The notes under the pieces are model-generated. The model had not been told where the DNA came from. It made no database searches and worked only from the letters and a program-made list of their open reading frames with translations. Made by a program: the position numbers and the translations under genes. Below, piece after piece: positions 8,125-16,326 of a stretch of DNA of 32,905 nt. This stretch comes from Burkholderiales bacterium (GTDB taxonomy: Bacteria > Pseudomonadota > Gammaproteobacteria > Burkholderiales > Burkholderiaceae_C), in the NCBI GenBank assembly GCA_003963075.1, contig RXJV01000152.1, forward strand, positions 1 to 32,905, given 5' to 3'. The number at the start of each line of letters is the position of its first letter. Position 1 is the first letter of the stretch.

Positions 8125-9396
8125 TTAGCGGCGGCGGCGCAGTGCGCGGTCGACGCCGATCAGAATCGCGATGGTGGCCGCCACGAACAGGCCGAGGCCG
8201 CTTAGCGTGACGCCGATCGGCACGCCCGCCGCCTCGCAGCCGGCATAGGCTGCAAGCATCACCAGCACGCTGAGGTTCTCGTTGAAGCCCTGAACGGCGA
8301 CCGAGCGTCCGGAGCTCAGCAGGGTTGCGCCGCGGTGTTGCAGCAGGGCGTTCAGCGGCACGACCATCGCGCCACCCACCGCGCCCACGACGGCGAGCAC
8401 GACCGCTGCCACCATCACGTCATTCACCTGGGCCACGACGGGCATCAGCAGGCCCAGCATCACGCCGGCCCAGAGGCCGTGCCGGGCCTGGTGCAGCGCC
8501 ACCCAGCGGCCAGCCGCCGCGGCGCCGCCGATGACGCCGACCGCCACGGCGGCCTGCAGGTAGGCCGCCTGGCTCAGCGGCAGGGCCAGCGCCACATCGG
8601 CCCAGCGCAGCACCGCGAATTGCAGCGTGGCGCCGACGCCCCAGAACAGCGTTGTCGCGGCCAGCGACAGCCCGCCATCGCGGTCCGCCCACAGCGTGCG
8701 GTTGGCGGCGCGGAACTCGCGCAGCAGGGTCAACGGGTCGTGGGCGACGCTGCGCTGGCGCTGACCACTGTCCGGAATTCCGGCGTTCAACAGGCTGGAC
8801 AGCGCGTAGATCAACAGCAGGGCCGCGAGTGAGCCGGTCAGCTTGTCGGCTGGCAGGTCGAAACCATCGCAGAAGTCGGCCAGCCCGGACGCCAACCACT
8901 GCGGGCTGACGAGAGCGCCGCCCAGTACCGCGCCGAGCAGGGCGGCCGACACCACGCTGATCTCGATCCAACCGTTCGCGGCGACCAGGGCCTCGGGCTC
9001 TGCCATTTCGGTGATCAGGCCGTACTTCGCCGGCGCATACGCCGCGGCGCCCAGGCCGATCACGGCCAGCGCCGCGACCGGGTTCAGGCCGAAGGCCATC
9101 ATCAGCAGCCCGACGATCTTGACGAGATTCATGGCCGCCATCACGCGGCCCTTGGCAAACGCATCCGCCAGCGGCCCCACCCACGGGGCGAGCACGACAT
9201 AGGCGGCCATGAAGCCCACCTTCAGCAGCGGCGCCCACCAGGGCGCATAGCCTTGCTGGGCCAGCAGGGCGATCGCGACGATCAACAGCGCGTTGTCGGC
9301 CAGGGCCGATGCGAACTGCGCGCCGATGACGAGACTGAAGCCCTGCGGCAGCGCAGGACGGCGGATGGGGTAGGTAGGCGGCAGGATGGCGGACAT
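8125..9396 (-). CDS. lplT: Lysophospholipid transporter LplT (MFS)
   Basis: 423 aa, about 12 transmembrane helices of the major facilitator superfamily. LplT hallmarks include the N-terminal ALADNALLIVAIALL, the PWVGPLADAFAKGRVMAAMN loop between helices 2 and 3, and AAYAPAKYGLITEM. The family flips lysophospholipids inward across the inner membrane for re-acylation. In E. coli it is paired with the acyltransferase Aas, which is not found here. It is probably co-transcribed with the TPR-GAF gene 42 nt upstream. Its place next to plcP and psd supports lipid turnover as the theme of the region. Confidence 0.9.
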   Translation of the reverse strand: MSAILPPTYPIRRPALPQGFSLVIGAQFASALADNALLIVAIALLAQQGYAPWWAPLLKVGFMAAYVVLAPWVGPLADAFAKGRVMAAMNLVKIVGLLMMAFGLNPVAALAVIGLGAAAYAPAKYGLITEMAEPEALVAANGWIEISVVSAALLGAVLGGALVSPQWLASGLADFCDGFDLPADKLTGSLAALLLIYALSSLLNAGIPDSGQRQRSVAHDPLTLLREFRAANRTLWADRDGGLSLAATTLFWGVGATLQFAVLRWADVALALPLSQAAYLQAAVAVGVIGGAAAAGRWVALHQARHGLWAGVMLGLLMPVVAQVNDVMVAAVVLAVVGAVGGAMVVPLNALLQHRGATLLSSGRSVAVQGFNENLSVLVMLAAYAGCEAAGVPIGVTLSGLGLFVAATIAILIGVDRALRRRR

Positions 9397-9438
9397 CTCC
9401 GTCGCCAGCTTGTCATGCTGGCGTGAAATGGCCGTGAC

Positions 9439-10929
9439 TCAGCGCCCGACGATTTCGAACAGCAGTGACAACTGGCTGGCGATCAGCAGCTCCTGGCGCG
9501 TCCACGGTCGGGTCGCGCGCGCGTCGATCAACCAGAGCGCACCGCTCAGTTCCGTGCCGGCGTACAGCGGCACCTCGATGCGCGCCTCGGCCGCGCCGGG
9601 CAGGCCGGCGAGCTCGGCGTGACAGGGGTGGAGGGCCGCATCCGGCAGCGCCAGCGGGGCACCGTGCCGGTTCAGCAGGCTCAGGTAGCGGGGGTGCGCG
9701 TCGGCATTGAGCCCGCCGGGCCCGAGCTGCCAGCGCATCACGCTGCCCAGGCCGAGGATGCGGGCGGCAGCGGACTTCAGTTCGGCCAGCGCCTCCAGTG
9801 GCGGCGCGCCGGCCAGCCGCTGGCGCTGGCCGCACAGCTGCACCAATTGCTCCTCGGGCGTCAGTGGCGCGCCGCCCTCGTCGGCCGGCGGCGCCGCCAG
9901 CGTGGCGCGCGCCGGCAGGCTCAGCCGCACGATCTCGGACTGCAGTGCCAGGTGCTGCCACAGATGATCCAGTGCCCCGGCCGCATCACCCTGCGCCTGC
10001 AGCAGCTCGGCCAGCTGCAGATGGGCCTGGCGCGCCTGCGCGCGGGCCTGGATGCGCTGCGCCAGCGCCAGGCCATGGCGGGTGGAGCGCACCGCGCCGG
10101 CGTTGTCGCCGCGGGCCAGCGCGATCTCGGTCCAGGTGCGGCTGGCCGCGGCCTCCAGCCAGGGGTAGCCCTGGCGAACCGCGATGTCGAGGGCCAGCCG
10201 GCAGTCCGCCACGGCCCAGTCCATGCGCTGACGGGCCAGCGCCGCGCGGGCGAGATGCCAATGGGCCTCGGCTTCGAACACGTGGTGAGCACCGCGTCGC
10301 GCGGCGGCGAGGCCGTGGCTGAAATGCCGTTCGGCCGCGGGCAGATCGCCGAGCTCGAAGCTGCCAACGCCGATGTTCAACGCCAGTTTGGCTGCCAGAT
10401 AGCTGTCGTCCACGCCGGCGAGTTGCTCGCCCGCATCGCGCATCTGCCGCAAGCCGCGGGCCCAATCCGCCTGCGCGTAATGAATCTGGCCCAGGCCGAT
10501 GCGCGCGGCGACGTCGGCCTGCAGATTGCCGCTGACCTCGGCCAGGTCCAGCGCGCGCGACCACTGCTCACCCGCGAGCTGGTACTCGCCCTGCTGATAG
10601 GCGATGCGCCCAAGCGCTTCGCAGACCCGCGCGGCCTGCACCGGGAAATGCCCGGCGGCCGCCAGCGCGCCGGCCTGCTCCAGCGCGGGCAGCAACTCCA
10701 GCGCGCGGCCGCGCGGCTCCAGCAGTCCGAAGCGCGCATACAGTGCGTCCACGCCGGCCGCCGTCTCGCCGGCCGCGAAAGCCTGCTGGCTCAATGCGGC
10801 CAGCAGCCGGTCCGCCAGCGCGGGATGGCGTTGCGCGACGCGGGCGATGCGGGACAGCAGCTCGGCCAGGCCCTCGGGCTCGGCAGGTTGGAGGGTGAAC
10901 ACGGCGGCGTTTCTGGCTTGGTTTCGCAC
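9439..10929 (-). CDS. TPR-repeat protein with C-terminal GAF-like domain
   Basis: 496 aa. Residues about 40-330 are helical repeats of TPR type (ALGRIAYQQGEYQLAGEQWS, NIGVGSFELGDLPAAERHFS, HLARAALARQRMDWAVADC). The last 140 residues (AARILGLGSVM to SQLSLLFEIVGR) look like a GAF sensor domain. In many proteobacterial proteins this TPR-GAF layout precedes a GGDEF or other output domain, but here the protein ends at the GAF. No catalytic motif is seen, so signal sensing or scaffolding is a guess. The start is GTG at 10929 with a weak ribosome site; a GTG at 10902 is possible. The upstream direct-repeat site (10919-10932) overlaps this start. Confidence 0.7.
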   Translation of the reverse strand: MRNQARNAAVFTLQPAEPEGLAELLSRIARVAQRHPALADRLLAALSQQAFAAGETAAGVDALYARFGLLEPRGRALELLPALEQAGALAAAGHFPVQAARVCEALGRIAYQQGEYQLAGEQWSRALDLAEVSGNLQADVAARIGLGQIHYAQADWARGLRQMRDAGEQLAGVDDSYLAAKLALNIGVGSFELGDLPAAERHFSHGLAAARRGAHHVFEAEAHWHLARAALARQRMDWAVADCRLALDIAVRQGYPWLEAAASRTWTEIALARGDNAGAVRSTRHGLALAQRIQARAQARQAHLQLAELLQAQGDAAGALDHLWQHLALQSEIVRLSLPARATLAAPPADEGGAPLTPEEQLVQLCGQRQRLAGAPPLEALAELKSAAARILGLGSVMRWQLGPGGLNADAHPRYLSLLNRHGAPLALPDAALHPCHAELAGLPGAAEARIEVPLYAGTELSGALWLIDARATRPWTRQELLIASQLSLLFEIVGR

Positions 10930-10932
10930 TGG
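10919..10932 (+). promoter_or_regulatory. Candidate NagQ operator A
   Basis: TGGTTTCGCACTGG fits the pattern TGGTW-N4-A-N-TGG found at all nag and receptor promoters here: two TGG half-sites, 11 bp apart in direct orientation. It overlaps the GTG start of the minus-strand TPR gene and lies 87 nt upstream of the nag -35 hexamer. This could allow looping with sites B and C or control of the TPR gene. The regulator assignment is inference. Confidence 0.5.
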
Positions 10933-11005
10933 TATTCTTGTCGATGGCGACGTCCTGCCATGCCCTCATCGCGCCTCGCGGGGCAGCAATTTCCGCGGCG
11001 GTAGA

Positions 11006-11019
11006 CCAGTTTAAAACCA
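11006..11019 (-). promoter_or_regulatory. Candidate NagQ operator B (just upstream of the nag -35)
   Basis: On the minus strand this reads TGGTTTTAAACTGG, the same 11-bp-spaced direct repeat as sites A and C but inverted in orientation. It ends one base before the -35 hexamer of the nag operon promoter at 11021. Confidence 0.55.
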
Positions 11020-11020
11020 A

Positions 11021-11049
11021 TTGACGCCCTGGGGTGTTGGTATTAGAGT
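11021..11049 (+). promoter_or_regulatory. Sigma70-type promoter of the chitin/GlcNAc operon
   Basis: TTGACG (11021-11026), 17-nt spacer, TAGAGT (11044-11049): a near-consensus -35 and a moderate -10 at ideal spacing. Transcription would start near 11056, leaving a leader of about 18 nt before the nagK ATG at 11074. Candidate operator C (11038-11051) covers the -10, consistent with repression by bound regulator and induction by a GlcNAc-derived metabolite. Confidence 0.65.
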
Positions 11050-11051
11050 GG
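11038..11051 (+). promoter_or_regulatory. Candidate NagQ operator C (overlaps nag -10)
   Basis: TGGTATTAGAGTGG, extended to a perfect TGGTAT direct repeat (11038-11043 and 11049-11054) with an 11-bp period. Of the three sites at this promoter it is the best placed to block RNA polymerase, because it covers the -10 hexamer. GntR/HutC-type regulators of GlcNAc genes are known to use TGGT half-sites (for example DasR), though usually as inverted repeats. Confidence 0.6.
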
Positions 11052-11073
11052 TATCGACAGATTCCCGTCGACC

Positions 11074-11982
11074 ATGCCGCCAGTTCTCGATCCCTCCCTG
11101 ATGACTCACCGCGATTCTGGCCGGCCTGCACGCTGGTGGGTCGGCATCGATGGTGGCGGTACCAGCACCCGGGCCTTGGTGGCCGACGCCGAGGGGCGCA
11201 TCCTCGGCCGTGGTGAGTCCGGCGCGTCGGCGCTGGGGCAGGGGGCCGAACAGGCCTGGCGGCATATCGCCGACGCGATCTCGCGCGCCGAGGTGCCGGG
11301 CTTGCTGCTGCAAGACTGCGCCTTGGGGCTTGGTCTCTCCGGAACGGGTGTCGGCTCGCAACTGCAGGCCTTTGTGGCTGCCGATCCCGGCGTGGCCCGT
11401 TTCAGCCTCGTCACCGACGGGCTCGCCGCGCTGCTCGGGGCGCATGGCGGTGAGCCGGGCGCATTGCTGATCTCTGGCACCGGCTCGGTCGCCGAGGCGC
11501 TGCTGCCAGACGGCAGCCGGCGCATGACCGGTGGCTGGGGCTGGCAGATCGGCGACGAAGGCAGTGGTGCCTGGCTCGGCCAGCAGGCCATGAAGCTGGC
11601 GCATGCCGCCTACGACGACCGCACAGAGGCGGGGCCGCTGGTGCAGGCCGTCTGGCGGCAAGCCGGTTCGACACGCGAGGCCCTGCTCGAATTTTGCGCA
11701 CATGCCGGCCAGGCCGGTTATGCCGGTCTCGCGCCGCTCGTGTTCGAGCACGAGGCCGCTGACCCGGCCGCTGCCCGGCTGCTGGACGAGGCCGCGCGTG
11801 CGCTGGAGGCCCTGGCCGCCGCGGTGCATCCGACCCTGCCGGTGGTCCTGGCGGGCAGCATCGCACTGCGCCTGGCGGGGCGCTTCCAGCCCGCGCTGCT
11901 GGCACGTCGCGTCGAGCCGCGTGCCGACGCGGCGCGCGGTGCGCTCTGGCTGATTCAACAGCAGGGAACAAGGTCCGCATGA
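11074..11982 (+). CDS. nagK: N-acetylglucosamine kinase (BadF/BadG/BcrA/BcrD ATPase family)
   Basis: 302 aa, an ASKHA-fold sugar kinase. The phosphate-1 loop is GIDGGGTSTRALVAD (D26 to T30), followed by ALGLGLSGTG, VTDGLAALLGA, LISGTGSVAEAL (phosphate-2) and GGWGWQIGDEGSGAWLG, the pattern of glucosamine/GlcNAc kinases of this family. It would phosphorylate imported GlcNAc at O6, giving the NagA substrate. No PTS gene is present, so a kinase is needed. It is first in the operon, and its stop overlaps the nagQ start (ATGA). The start is uncertain: the ATG at 11074 and at 11101 both lack a clear ribosome binding site. Confidence 0.88.
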   Translation: MPPVLDPSLMTHRDSGRPARWWVGIDGGGTSTRALVADAEGRILGRGESGASALGQGAEQAWRHIADAISRAEVPGLLLQDCALGLGLSGTGVGSQLQAFVAADPGVARFSLVTDGLAALLGAHGGEPGALLISGTGSVAEALLPDGSRRMTGGWGWQIGDEGSGAWLGQQAMKLAHAAYDDRTEAGPLVQAVWRQAGSTREALLEFCAHAGQAGYAGLAPLVFEHEAADPAAARLLDEAARALEALAAAVHPTLPVVLAGSIALRLAGRFQPALLARRVEPRADAARGALWLIQQQGTRSA

Positions 11983-12707
11983 GCGACGTCTTTGATTTCA
12001 AGCCCGACCCGAACGCTGCATCGCCGCTGTACATGCAGCTGGCCCAGGCCCTGGCGCAGGCCATCCGCGAGGCCGTGTTCCACGCCGACGAGGCGCTGCC
12101 GAGCGAGCGTGTGCTGGCCGAGCAGTTGGGGCTGTCACGCGTCACCGCGCGCAAGGCCATCGACCGCCTCGTCGAGCAGGGGCTGATCATCCGCAAGCGC
12201 GGTTCGGGCAACTACATCGCGCCCAAGCTCGAGCAGCCGCTGACCCGGCTGACCAGCTTCTCCGAGGAGCTGCAGCAGCGCGGCTTCGTGCCCAGCTCGC
12301 GCTGGCTGCTGCGCGGCTTCACGCCGGCGGCGCCTGACGAGCAGCTGTCGCTCGAACTGAAGAGCGGCGAGCGCGTCGCGCGGCTGGAGCGGCTGCGGCT
12401 GGCCGACTCGGTCGTCATGGCCTACGAGGTGTCGGTGCTGCCGCAGAGCGTGCTGGCCGACCCGCAGCGGGTCGAGTCCTCGCTGTACACCCACCTCGGC
12501 GAGCGCGCGCCGGTGCGCGCTCTGCAGCACATCCGCGCGCTGAACGCCGATGCCAAGCTCGCCGGTCTGCTGGAAGTGCCGCTGGGCGCCGCGGTGCTGT
12601 TCATCACCCGCGTCGGTTACCTGGCCACGGGCCAGGCGGTCGAGCTGACGCACTCCTACTGCCGCAGCGACTACTACGATTTCGTCGCCGAAATGAGGCG
12701 CGATTGA
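11979..12707 (+). CDS. nagQ: GntR/HutC-family regulator of GlcNAc genes (NagQ-type)
   Basis: 242 aa. The winged HTH covers residues about 14-82 (LPSERVLAEQLGLSRVTARK then GLIIRKRGSGNYI). The C-terminal UTRA effector domain of the HutC subfamily covers about 95-240, including LERLRLADSVVMAYE and ending VELTHSYCRSDYYDF. Relatives (NagQ, DasR, NagR/YvoA) respond to GlcN-6-P or GlcNAc-6-P. It lies inside the operon it probably represses. Candidate sites with TGGT direct repeats occur at the nag promoter and at both TonB-receptor promoters. It starts in the nagK stop and ends in the nagA start (TGATG), so translation is coupled on both sides. Confidence 0.9.
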   Translation: MSDVFDFKPDPNAASPLYMQLAQALAQAIREAVFHADEALPSERVLAEQLGLSRVTARKAIDRLVEQGLIIRKRGSGNYIAPKLEQPLTRLTSFSEELQQRGFVPSSRWLLRGFTPAAPDEQLSLELKSGERVARLERLRLADSVVMAYEVSVLPQSVLADPQRVESSLYTHLGERAPVRALQHIRALNADAKLAGLLEVPLGAAVLFITRVGYLATGQAVELTHSYCRSDYYDFVAEMRRD

Positions 12708-13831
12708 TGCGGCTCAAAGGCGACATCGTCACGCCGCAGGGCGTGATCTCCGGCCACCTGGACATCGAGGACGGCCGCATCGCCGCGCTCGCTGGCGCGC
12801 CCATCGACGCCTCGCGGGCCGGTGAAGGCGGCCGTGCCGTGCTGCTTCCTGGCTTCATCGACACCCATGTGCACGGCGGCGGCGGCCGCGACACGATGGA
12901 GGCGGGCGACGCCATCGCCACCATCGCGCGCCGCCATGCCCGGCATGGCACCACCGCGCTGCTGGCCACGACGATGACCGCACCGCTGGCCGACATCGAG
13001 GCCGCGCTGCAGGCCCTGGGCCCGGTCTGCCGCGAGCGGGCCGCGCAGTCGGCGCGCGTGCTCGGCGTGCATCTGGAAGGCCCCTACATCAACCCGGGGC
13101 GCCTGGGTGCCCAGCCGGCGCATGCCATCACCGCGACGCTGGAGGAGGTGCTGCACCTGCACGCGCTGGCACCGATTCGCGTGTTGACGCTGGCGCCCGA
13201 AGTGCCCGGCCACCTGGCGCTGATCGGCCCGCTGCGCGATGCGGGCATCCGCGTGCAGATCGGCCACAGCAACGGCAGCTATGACGACGGCGTCGCCGCG
13301 CTGAAGGCCGGCGCGGCCGGTTTCACCCACCTCTTCAACGCGATGAGCGCGCTGCACCATCGCGAGCCCGGCATGGTCGGCGCGGCGCTGGCCCACGGCG
13401 AGCATGCCGAGCTCATCCCGGACCTGCTGCATGTTCACCCCGGCGCGATCCGCGCGGCGCTGCGCTGCATCCCGGGCCTGTTCTGCGTGACCGACTCGAC
13501 CGCTGCCGCCGGCATGCCCGACGGCGAGTACCGCCTCGGCGAGCACAAGGTGCAGAAATGCCTGGGCGGCGTGCGCCTGCCCGACGGCACGCTCGCCGGC
13601 AGCGCCCTGACGATGGACCAGGCCCTGCGCAACCTCGTGCACAGCCTGGGCCTGCCGCTGACCGACGCCGCACGGCGTGTGTCCACGGCCGCTGCCGAAT
13701 ACCTGGGCCTGACGGACCGCGGGCGCCTCGCCACCGGCGCCTGGGCCGACGTGGTCGTGATGGATGCCGAGCTTCAGCTGCGGCGCGTGTTTGTGGAAGG
13801 TGAAGAGATCGATGTCGTCGCTGATGCTTGA
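12707..13831 (+). CDS. nagA: N-acetylglucosamine-6-phosphate deacetylase
   Basis: 374 aa amidohydrolase converting GlcNAc-6-P to GlcN-6-P and acetate. Metal and catalytic motifs are complete: FIDTHVHGGGG (H54, H56), HLEGPYINP (E124), QIGHSNGSYDDG (H187), FTHLFNAMSALHHREPG (H208) and VTDSTAAAGMPDGEYRLG (D263, general base). The ATG at 12707 overlaps the nagQ stop by one base; the TTG one codon earlier is less likely. The 3' end overlaps the nagB-II start region by 20 nt. Confidence 0.95.
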   Translation: MRLKGDIVTPQGVISGHLDIEDGRIAALAGAPIDASRAGEGGRAVLLPGFIDTHVHGGGGRDTMEAGDAIATIARRHARHGTTALLATTMTAPLADIEAALQALGPVCRERAAQSARVLGVHLEGPYINPGRLGAQPAHAITATLEEVLHLHALAPIRVLTLAPEVPGHLALIGPLRDAGIRVQIGHSNGSYDDGVAALKAGAAGFTHLFNAMSALHHREPGMVGAALAHGEHAELIPDLLHVHPGAIRAALRCIPGLFCVTDSTAAAGMPDGEYRLGEHKVQKCLGGVRLPDGTLAGSALTMDQALRNLVHSLGLPLTDAARRVSTAAAEYLGLTDRGRLATGAWADVVVMDAELQLRRVFVEGEEIDVVADA

Positions 13832-14846
13832 AGAGGCGCTGAGCGCGCCGGACGTGGTGGCCCGCCAACTGGCCGCCGACCCGCTCAGTTATGCCCGCCT
13901 GGGCCAGTCGCTGCAGGACCAGCCGCCGACCAGCGTGCTGACCATCGCCCGCGGCAGCTCCGACCATGCGGCGCATTACCTGGCCTATCTGGTGATGGCG
14001 CGCCTGGGCCGGCTGGTGACTTCGCTGCCGATGTCGCTGATCACGCTCTACCAGAGCCGCATCCACTGCGAGGGCCTGCTGTCGCTGGCGTTTTCGCAGT
14101 CCGGCCAGAGCCCCGACCTGATCGCGCCGACCCAATTTTTCCGCGAAGGCGGCGCCCGCACGGTGGCCTTCGTCAATGCCGGCGGCTCGCCGCTGGCAGC
14201 CGCGGCCGAGCATGTGTTCGAGCTGCACGCCGGCCCGGAGAAGAGCGTGGCCGCCACCAAGAGCTATATCGCCCAGCTCGTGGCGGGGGCCCGCGTCGTG
14301 GCGGCGTGGCAGCAGGACGATGCGCTGCGGGCCGCGCTCAATGTGCTGCCCGCCGCGCTGCAACAGGCGAGCCAACTCGACTGGAGCCCAGCGCTGCCGG
14401 TGCTGCAGGGCGCCGAGCGCCTGTTCGTGCTGGGCCGCGGCACCGGCCTGGCCGTCGCGATGGAAGCGGCGCTCAAGCTCAAGGAGACCTGTGGCATCCA
14501 GGCCGAGGCCTTCTCCGGCGCCGAGGTCAAGCATGGCCCGATGGCCCTGGTGCGCGATGGCTACCCGCTGCTGGTCTTCGCGCCGCGTGGCCCGGCACAG
14601 GCGGGCCTGCTGGCCATCGCCGCCGAGATGAGTACCCGCGGTGGCCGTGTGCTGCTGGCCGCGCCCATCGGCACGCCGGCGCCCGAGGGCGTCCAGATGC
14701 TGCCGCTGGCAACCACCGGCAATGAAGACCTCGACCCGATCGCGCTGGTGCAGAGCTTCTACCCGATGGTCGAAGCGCTGGCGCGGGCGCGCGGCTTCAA
14801 CCCGGACGTGCCGCCGAACCTCGCCAAAGTGACCAAGACCCATTGA
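13812..14846 (+). CDS. nagB-II: SIS-type glucosamine-6-phosphate deaminase (NagB-II)
   Basis: 344 aa with two SIS domains and no glutamine amidotransferase domain, so it is a GlmS-like deaminase rather than a synthase. Domain 1: IARGSSDHAAHYLAYLVMAR and LAFSQSGQSPDLI, then ATKSYIAQ. Domain 2: FVLGRGTGLAVAMEAALKLK, then AEAFSGAEVKHGP. It would convert GlcN-6-P to fructose-6-P and ammonia. In operons with nagK, nagA and nagQ this type replaces the unrelated classical NagB. The ATG at 13812 has GAAGAG upstream and overlaps nagA by 20 nt; the ATG at 13824 is a second option. Confidence 0.92.
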   Translation: MSSLMLEEALSAPDVVARQLAADPLSYARLGQSLQDQPPTSVLTIARGSSDHAAHYLAYLVMARLGRLVTSLPMSLITLYQSRIHCEGLLSLAFSQSGQSPDLIAPTQFFREGGARTVAFVNAGGSPLAAAAEHVFELHAGPEKSVAATKSYIAQLVAGARVVAAWQQDDALRAALNVLPAALQQASQLDWSPALPVLQGAERLFVLGRGTGLAVAMEAALKLKETCGIQAEAFSGAEVKHGPMALVRDGYPLLVFAPRGPAQAGLLAIAAEMSTRGGRVLLAAPIGTPAPEGVQMLPLATTGNEDLDPIALVQSFYPMVEALARARGFNPDVPPNLAKVTKTH

Positions 14847-14853
14847 GAGCGCC

Positions 14854-16326
14854 ATGAGCACCTTTGATCCTGGCCATCTGGTGATGGTCGACATCCCCGG
14901 CAAATCGCTGGACGCTGAGACCGCGGCCTTTCTGCGCGAGCAGAACATCCGTTCCGTGTGCCTGTTCCGCAAGAACCTGGGTACCGAGGACGAGGTCCGG
15001 GCGCTGGTGCGCGACCTGATCGAGGTGCTCGGCCCGCAGGCGCTGATCGGCGTCGACCAGGAGGGCGGGGCCGTCGTGCGCGCCACCTTCCTGCCGCAGC
15101 CGCCGTCGGCCATGGCCCTGGGCGCGAGTGGCGATGCGGCGCGTGCCGAGGCGGTGGGCGCGGCGGTCGCGCGCGGCCTGAAGTCGCTGGGCATCAACTG
15201 GAACTTCGCGCCGGTGCTGGACGTCAACAACAACCCGGCCAACCCGGTCATCGGCGAGCGCAGCTTCTCCAACGACCCGGTCGAGGTCAGCCGCCTGGCC
15301 GCCGCCTGGATGCGCGGCTCGCTGGCGGAGGGCGTGGCCTGCTGCGTCAAGCACTTCCCCGGCCATGGCGACACGCATGTCGACTCCCACCATGCGTTGC
15401 CCACGGTCGACAAGAGCCGTGCCGAGCTGAACGCGTTGGAGCTCGTGCCCTTCAAGGCCCTGGCCTCGCAGGCACCGGCCATGATGACGGCCCACATCGT
15501 CTACCCGCAGATCGACCCCGACCGTCCGGCCACGCTGTCGCCGCAGCTGATCGGCGGCATCCTGCGCCAGGACTGGGGCTATGACGGCGTCGTCATCACC
15601 GACGCGCTGATGATGAAGGCCGTGGCCGAGCGCTTCGGCTATGCCAAGAGCGCCGTGATGGCCATCGAGGCCGGTGCCGACATGGTGCTCGCCCAGGGCT
15701 CGCTGGCCGAGCAGCTCGTGGCCATCAACGCGCTGCGCCAGGCCTTCGCCAGCGGCCGGCTGACGCCCGAGCAGGGCGAGACCGCCGCCCGCCGACTGAA
15801 CCGCCTGGCCGCCGCCTACCCCGCGCGGACCGTGGACGACAGCGCTGCCCGGGCGGCCGACCACGCGTTGATGGCCGAGGCCTGGGCCGCCGGCCTGACC
15901 GCCCTGCGCGGCGCCACGCCACCCGCCTTGAGCACCCCCATCCGGGTCATCGTGCAGGGCGACGTGCCGACCGACATGGTCTCCGAGGCCGGCCCCACCG
16001 GCGCCCAGGCTGTGGCGCTGTTCGAGGCCTTCGGCGATGCCCAGGTGCAGATGGTCGACGACATCGCCGCGCTGGACTGGGCCACGGTGCCGCGCGACGG
16101 TCGTTTCAACATCGTCGTCTCGACCCGCCGCGCCCGCTATGGCCTGGCCGCGGCTGAGTGGCGGCCCGACCTGCACCTGTCGCTGTGGAACCCCTACCAG
16201 GCGCTCGACGTGCACGGTCCCACGGTGCTGACCTGGGGCTTCGCGCCCGGCGCGCTGGCCGGCCTCAAGGCCTGGCTGGAAGGCCGCTCGCAGGCCGCCG
16301 GCCGCGCACCGCAGGGGCTGCAGTGA
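14854..16326 (+). CDS. nagZ: Beta-N-acetylhexosaminidase, GH3 (NagZ-like)
   Basis: 490 aa family 3 glycosidase. Family motifs: IGVDQEGGAVVR, INWNFAPVLDVNNNP, ERSFSNDP, and KHFPGHGDTHVDSH carrying the Asp-Ser-His dyad (D177, H179) that acts as acid/base in GH3 hexosaminidases. The nucleophile is D250 in VVITDALMMKA. It is longer than E. coli NagZ (about 340 aa), with an extra C-terminal domain (about 330-490) as in Bacillus-type enzymes. No signal peptide is seen, so it acts in the cytoplasm. In this operon it most likely splits chitobiose and longer chitooligosaccharides into GlcNAc rather than muropeptides. It starts 7 nt after nagB-II; its stop overlaps the next ATG. Confidence 0.9.
   Translation: MSTFDPGHLVMVDIPGKSLDAETAAFLREQNIRSVCLFRKNLGTEDEVRALVRDLIEVLGPQALIGVDQEGGAVVRATFLPQPPSAMALGASGDAARAEAVGAAVARGLKSLGINWNFAPVLDVNNNPANPVIGERSFSNDPVEVSRLAAAWMRGSLAEGVACCVKHFPGHGDTHVDSHHALPTVDKSRAELNALELVPFKALASQAPAMMTAHIVYPQIDPDRPATLSPQLIGGILRQDWGYDGVVITDALMMKAVAERFGYAKSAVMAIEAGADMVLAQGSLAEQLVAINALRQAFASGRLTPEQGETAARRLNRLAAAYPARTVDDSAARAADHALMAEAWAAGLTALRGATPPALSTPIRVIVQGDVPTDMVSEAGPTGAQAVALFEAFGDAQVQMVDDIAALDWATVPRDGRFNIVVSTRRARYGLAAAEWRPDLHLSLWNPYQALDVHGPTVLTWGFAPGALAGLKAWLEGRSQAAGRAPQGLQ

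Noticed and set aside
13413-16215. Long minus-strand open frames opposite nagA, nagB-II and nagZ
   Set aside because: Composition is Arg/Gln/His-rich with no motifs; the plus-strand genes carry complete catalytic motifs and operon-like overlaps.
14854-16326. NagZ as a peptidoglycan-recycling gene
   Set aside because: Sequence alone cannot exclude it, but the gene is translationally embedded in a chitin/GlcNAc operon, so chitooligosaccharide hydrolysis is more likely.
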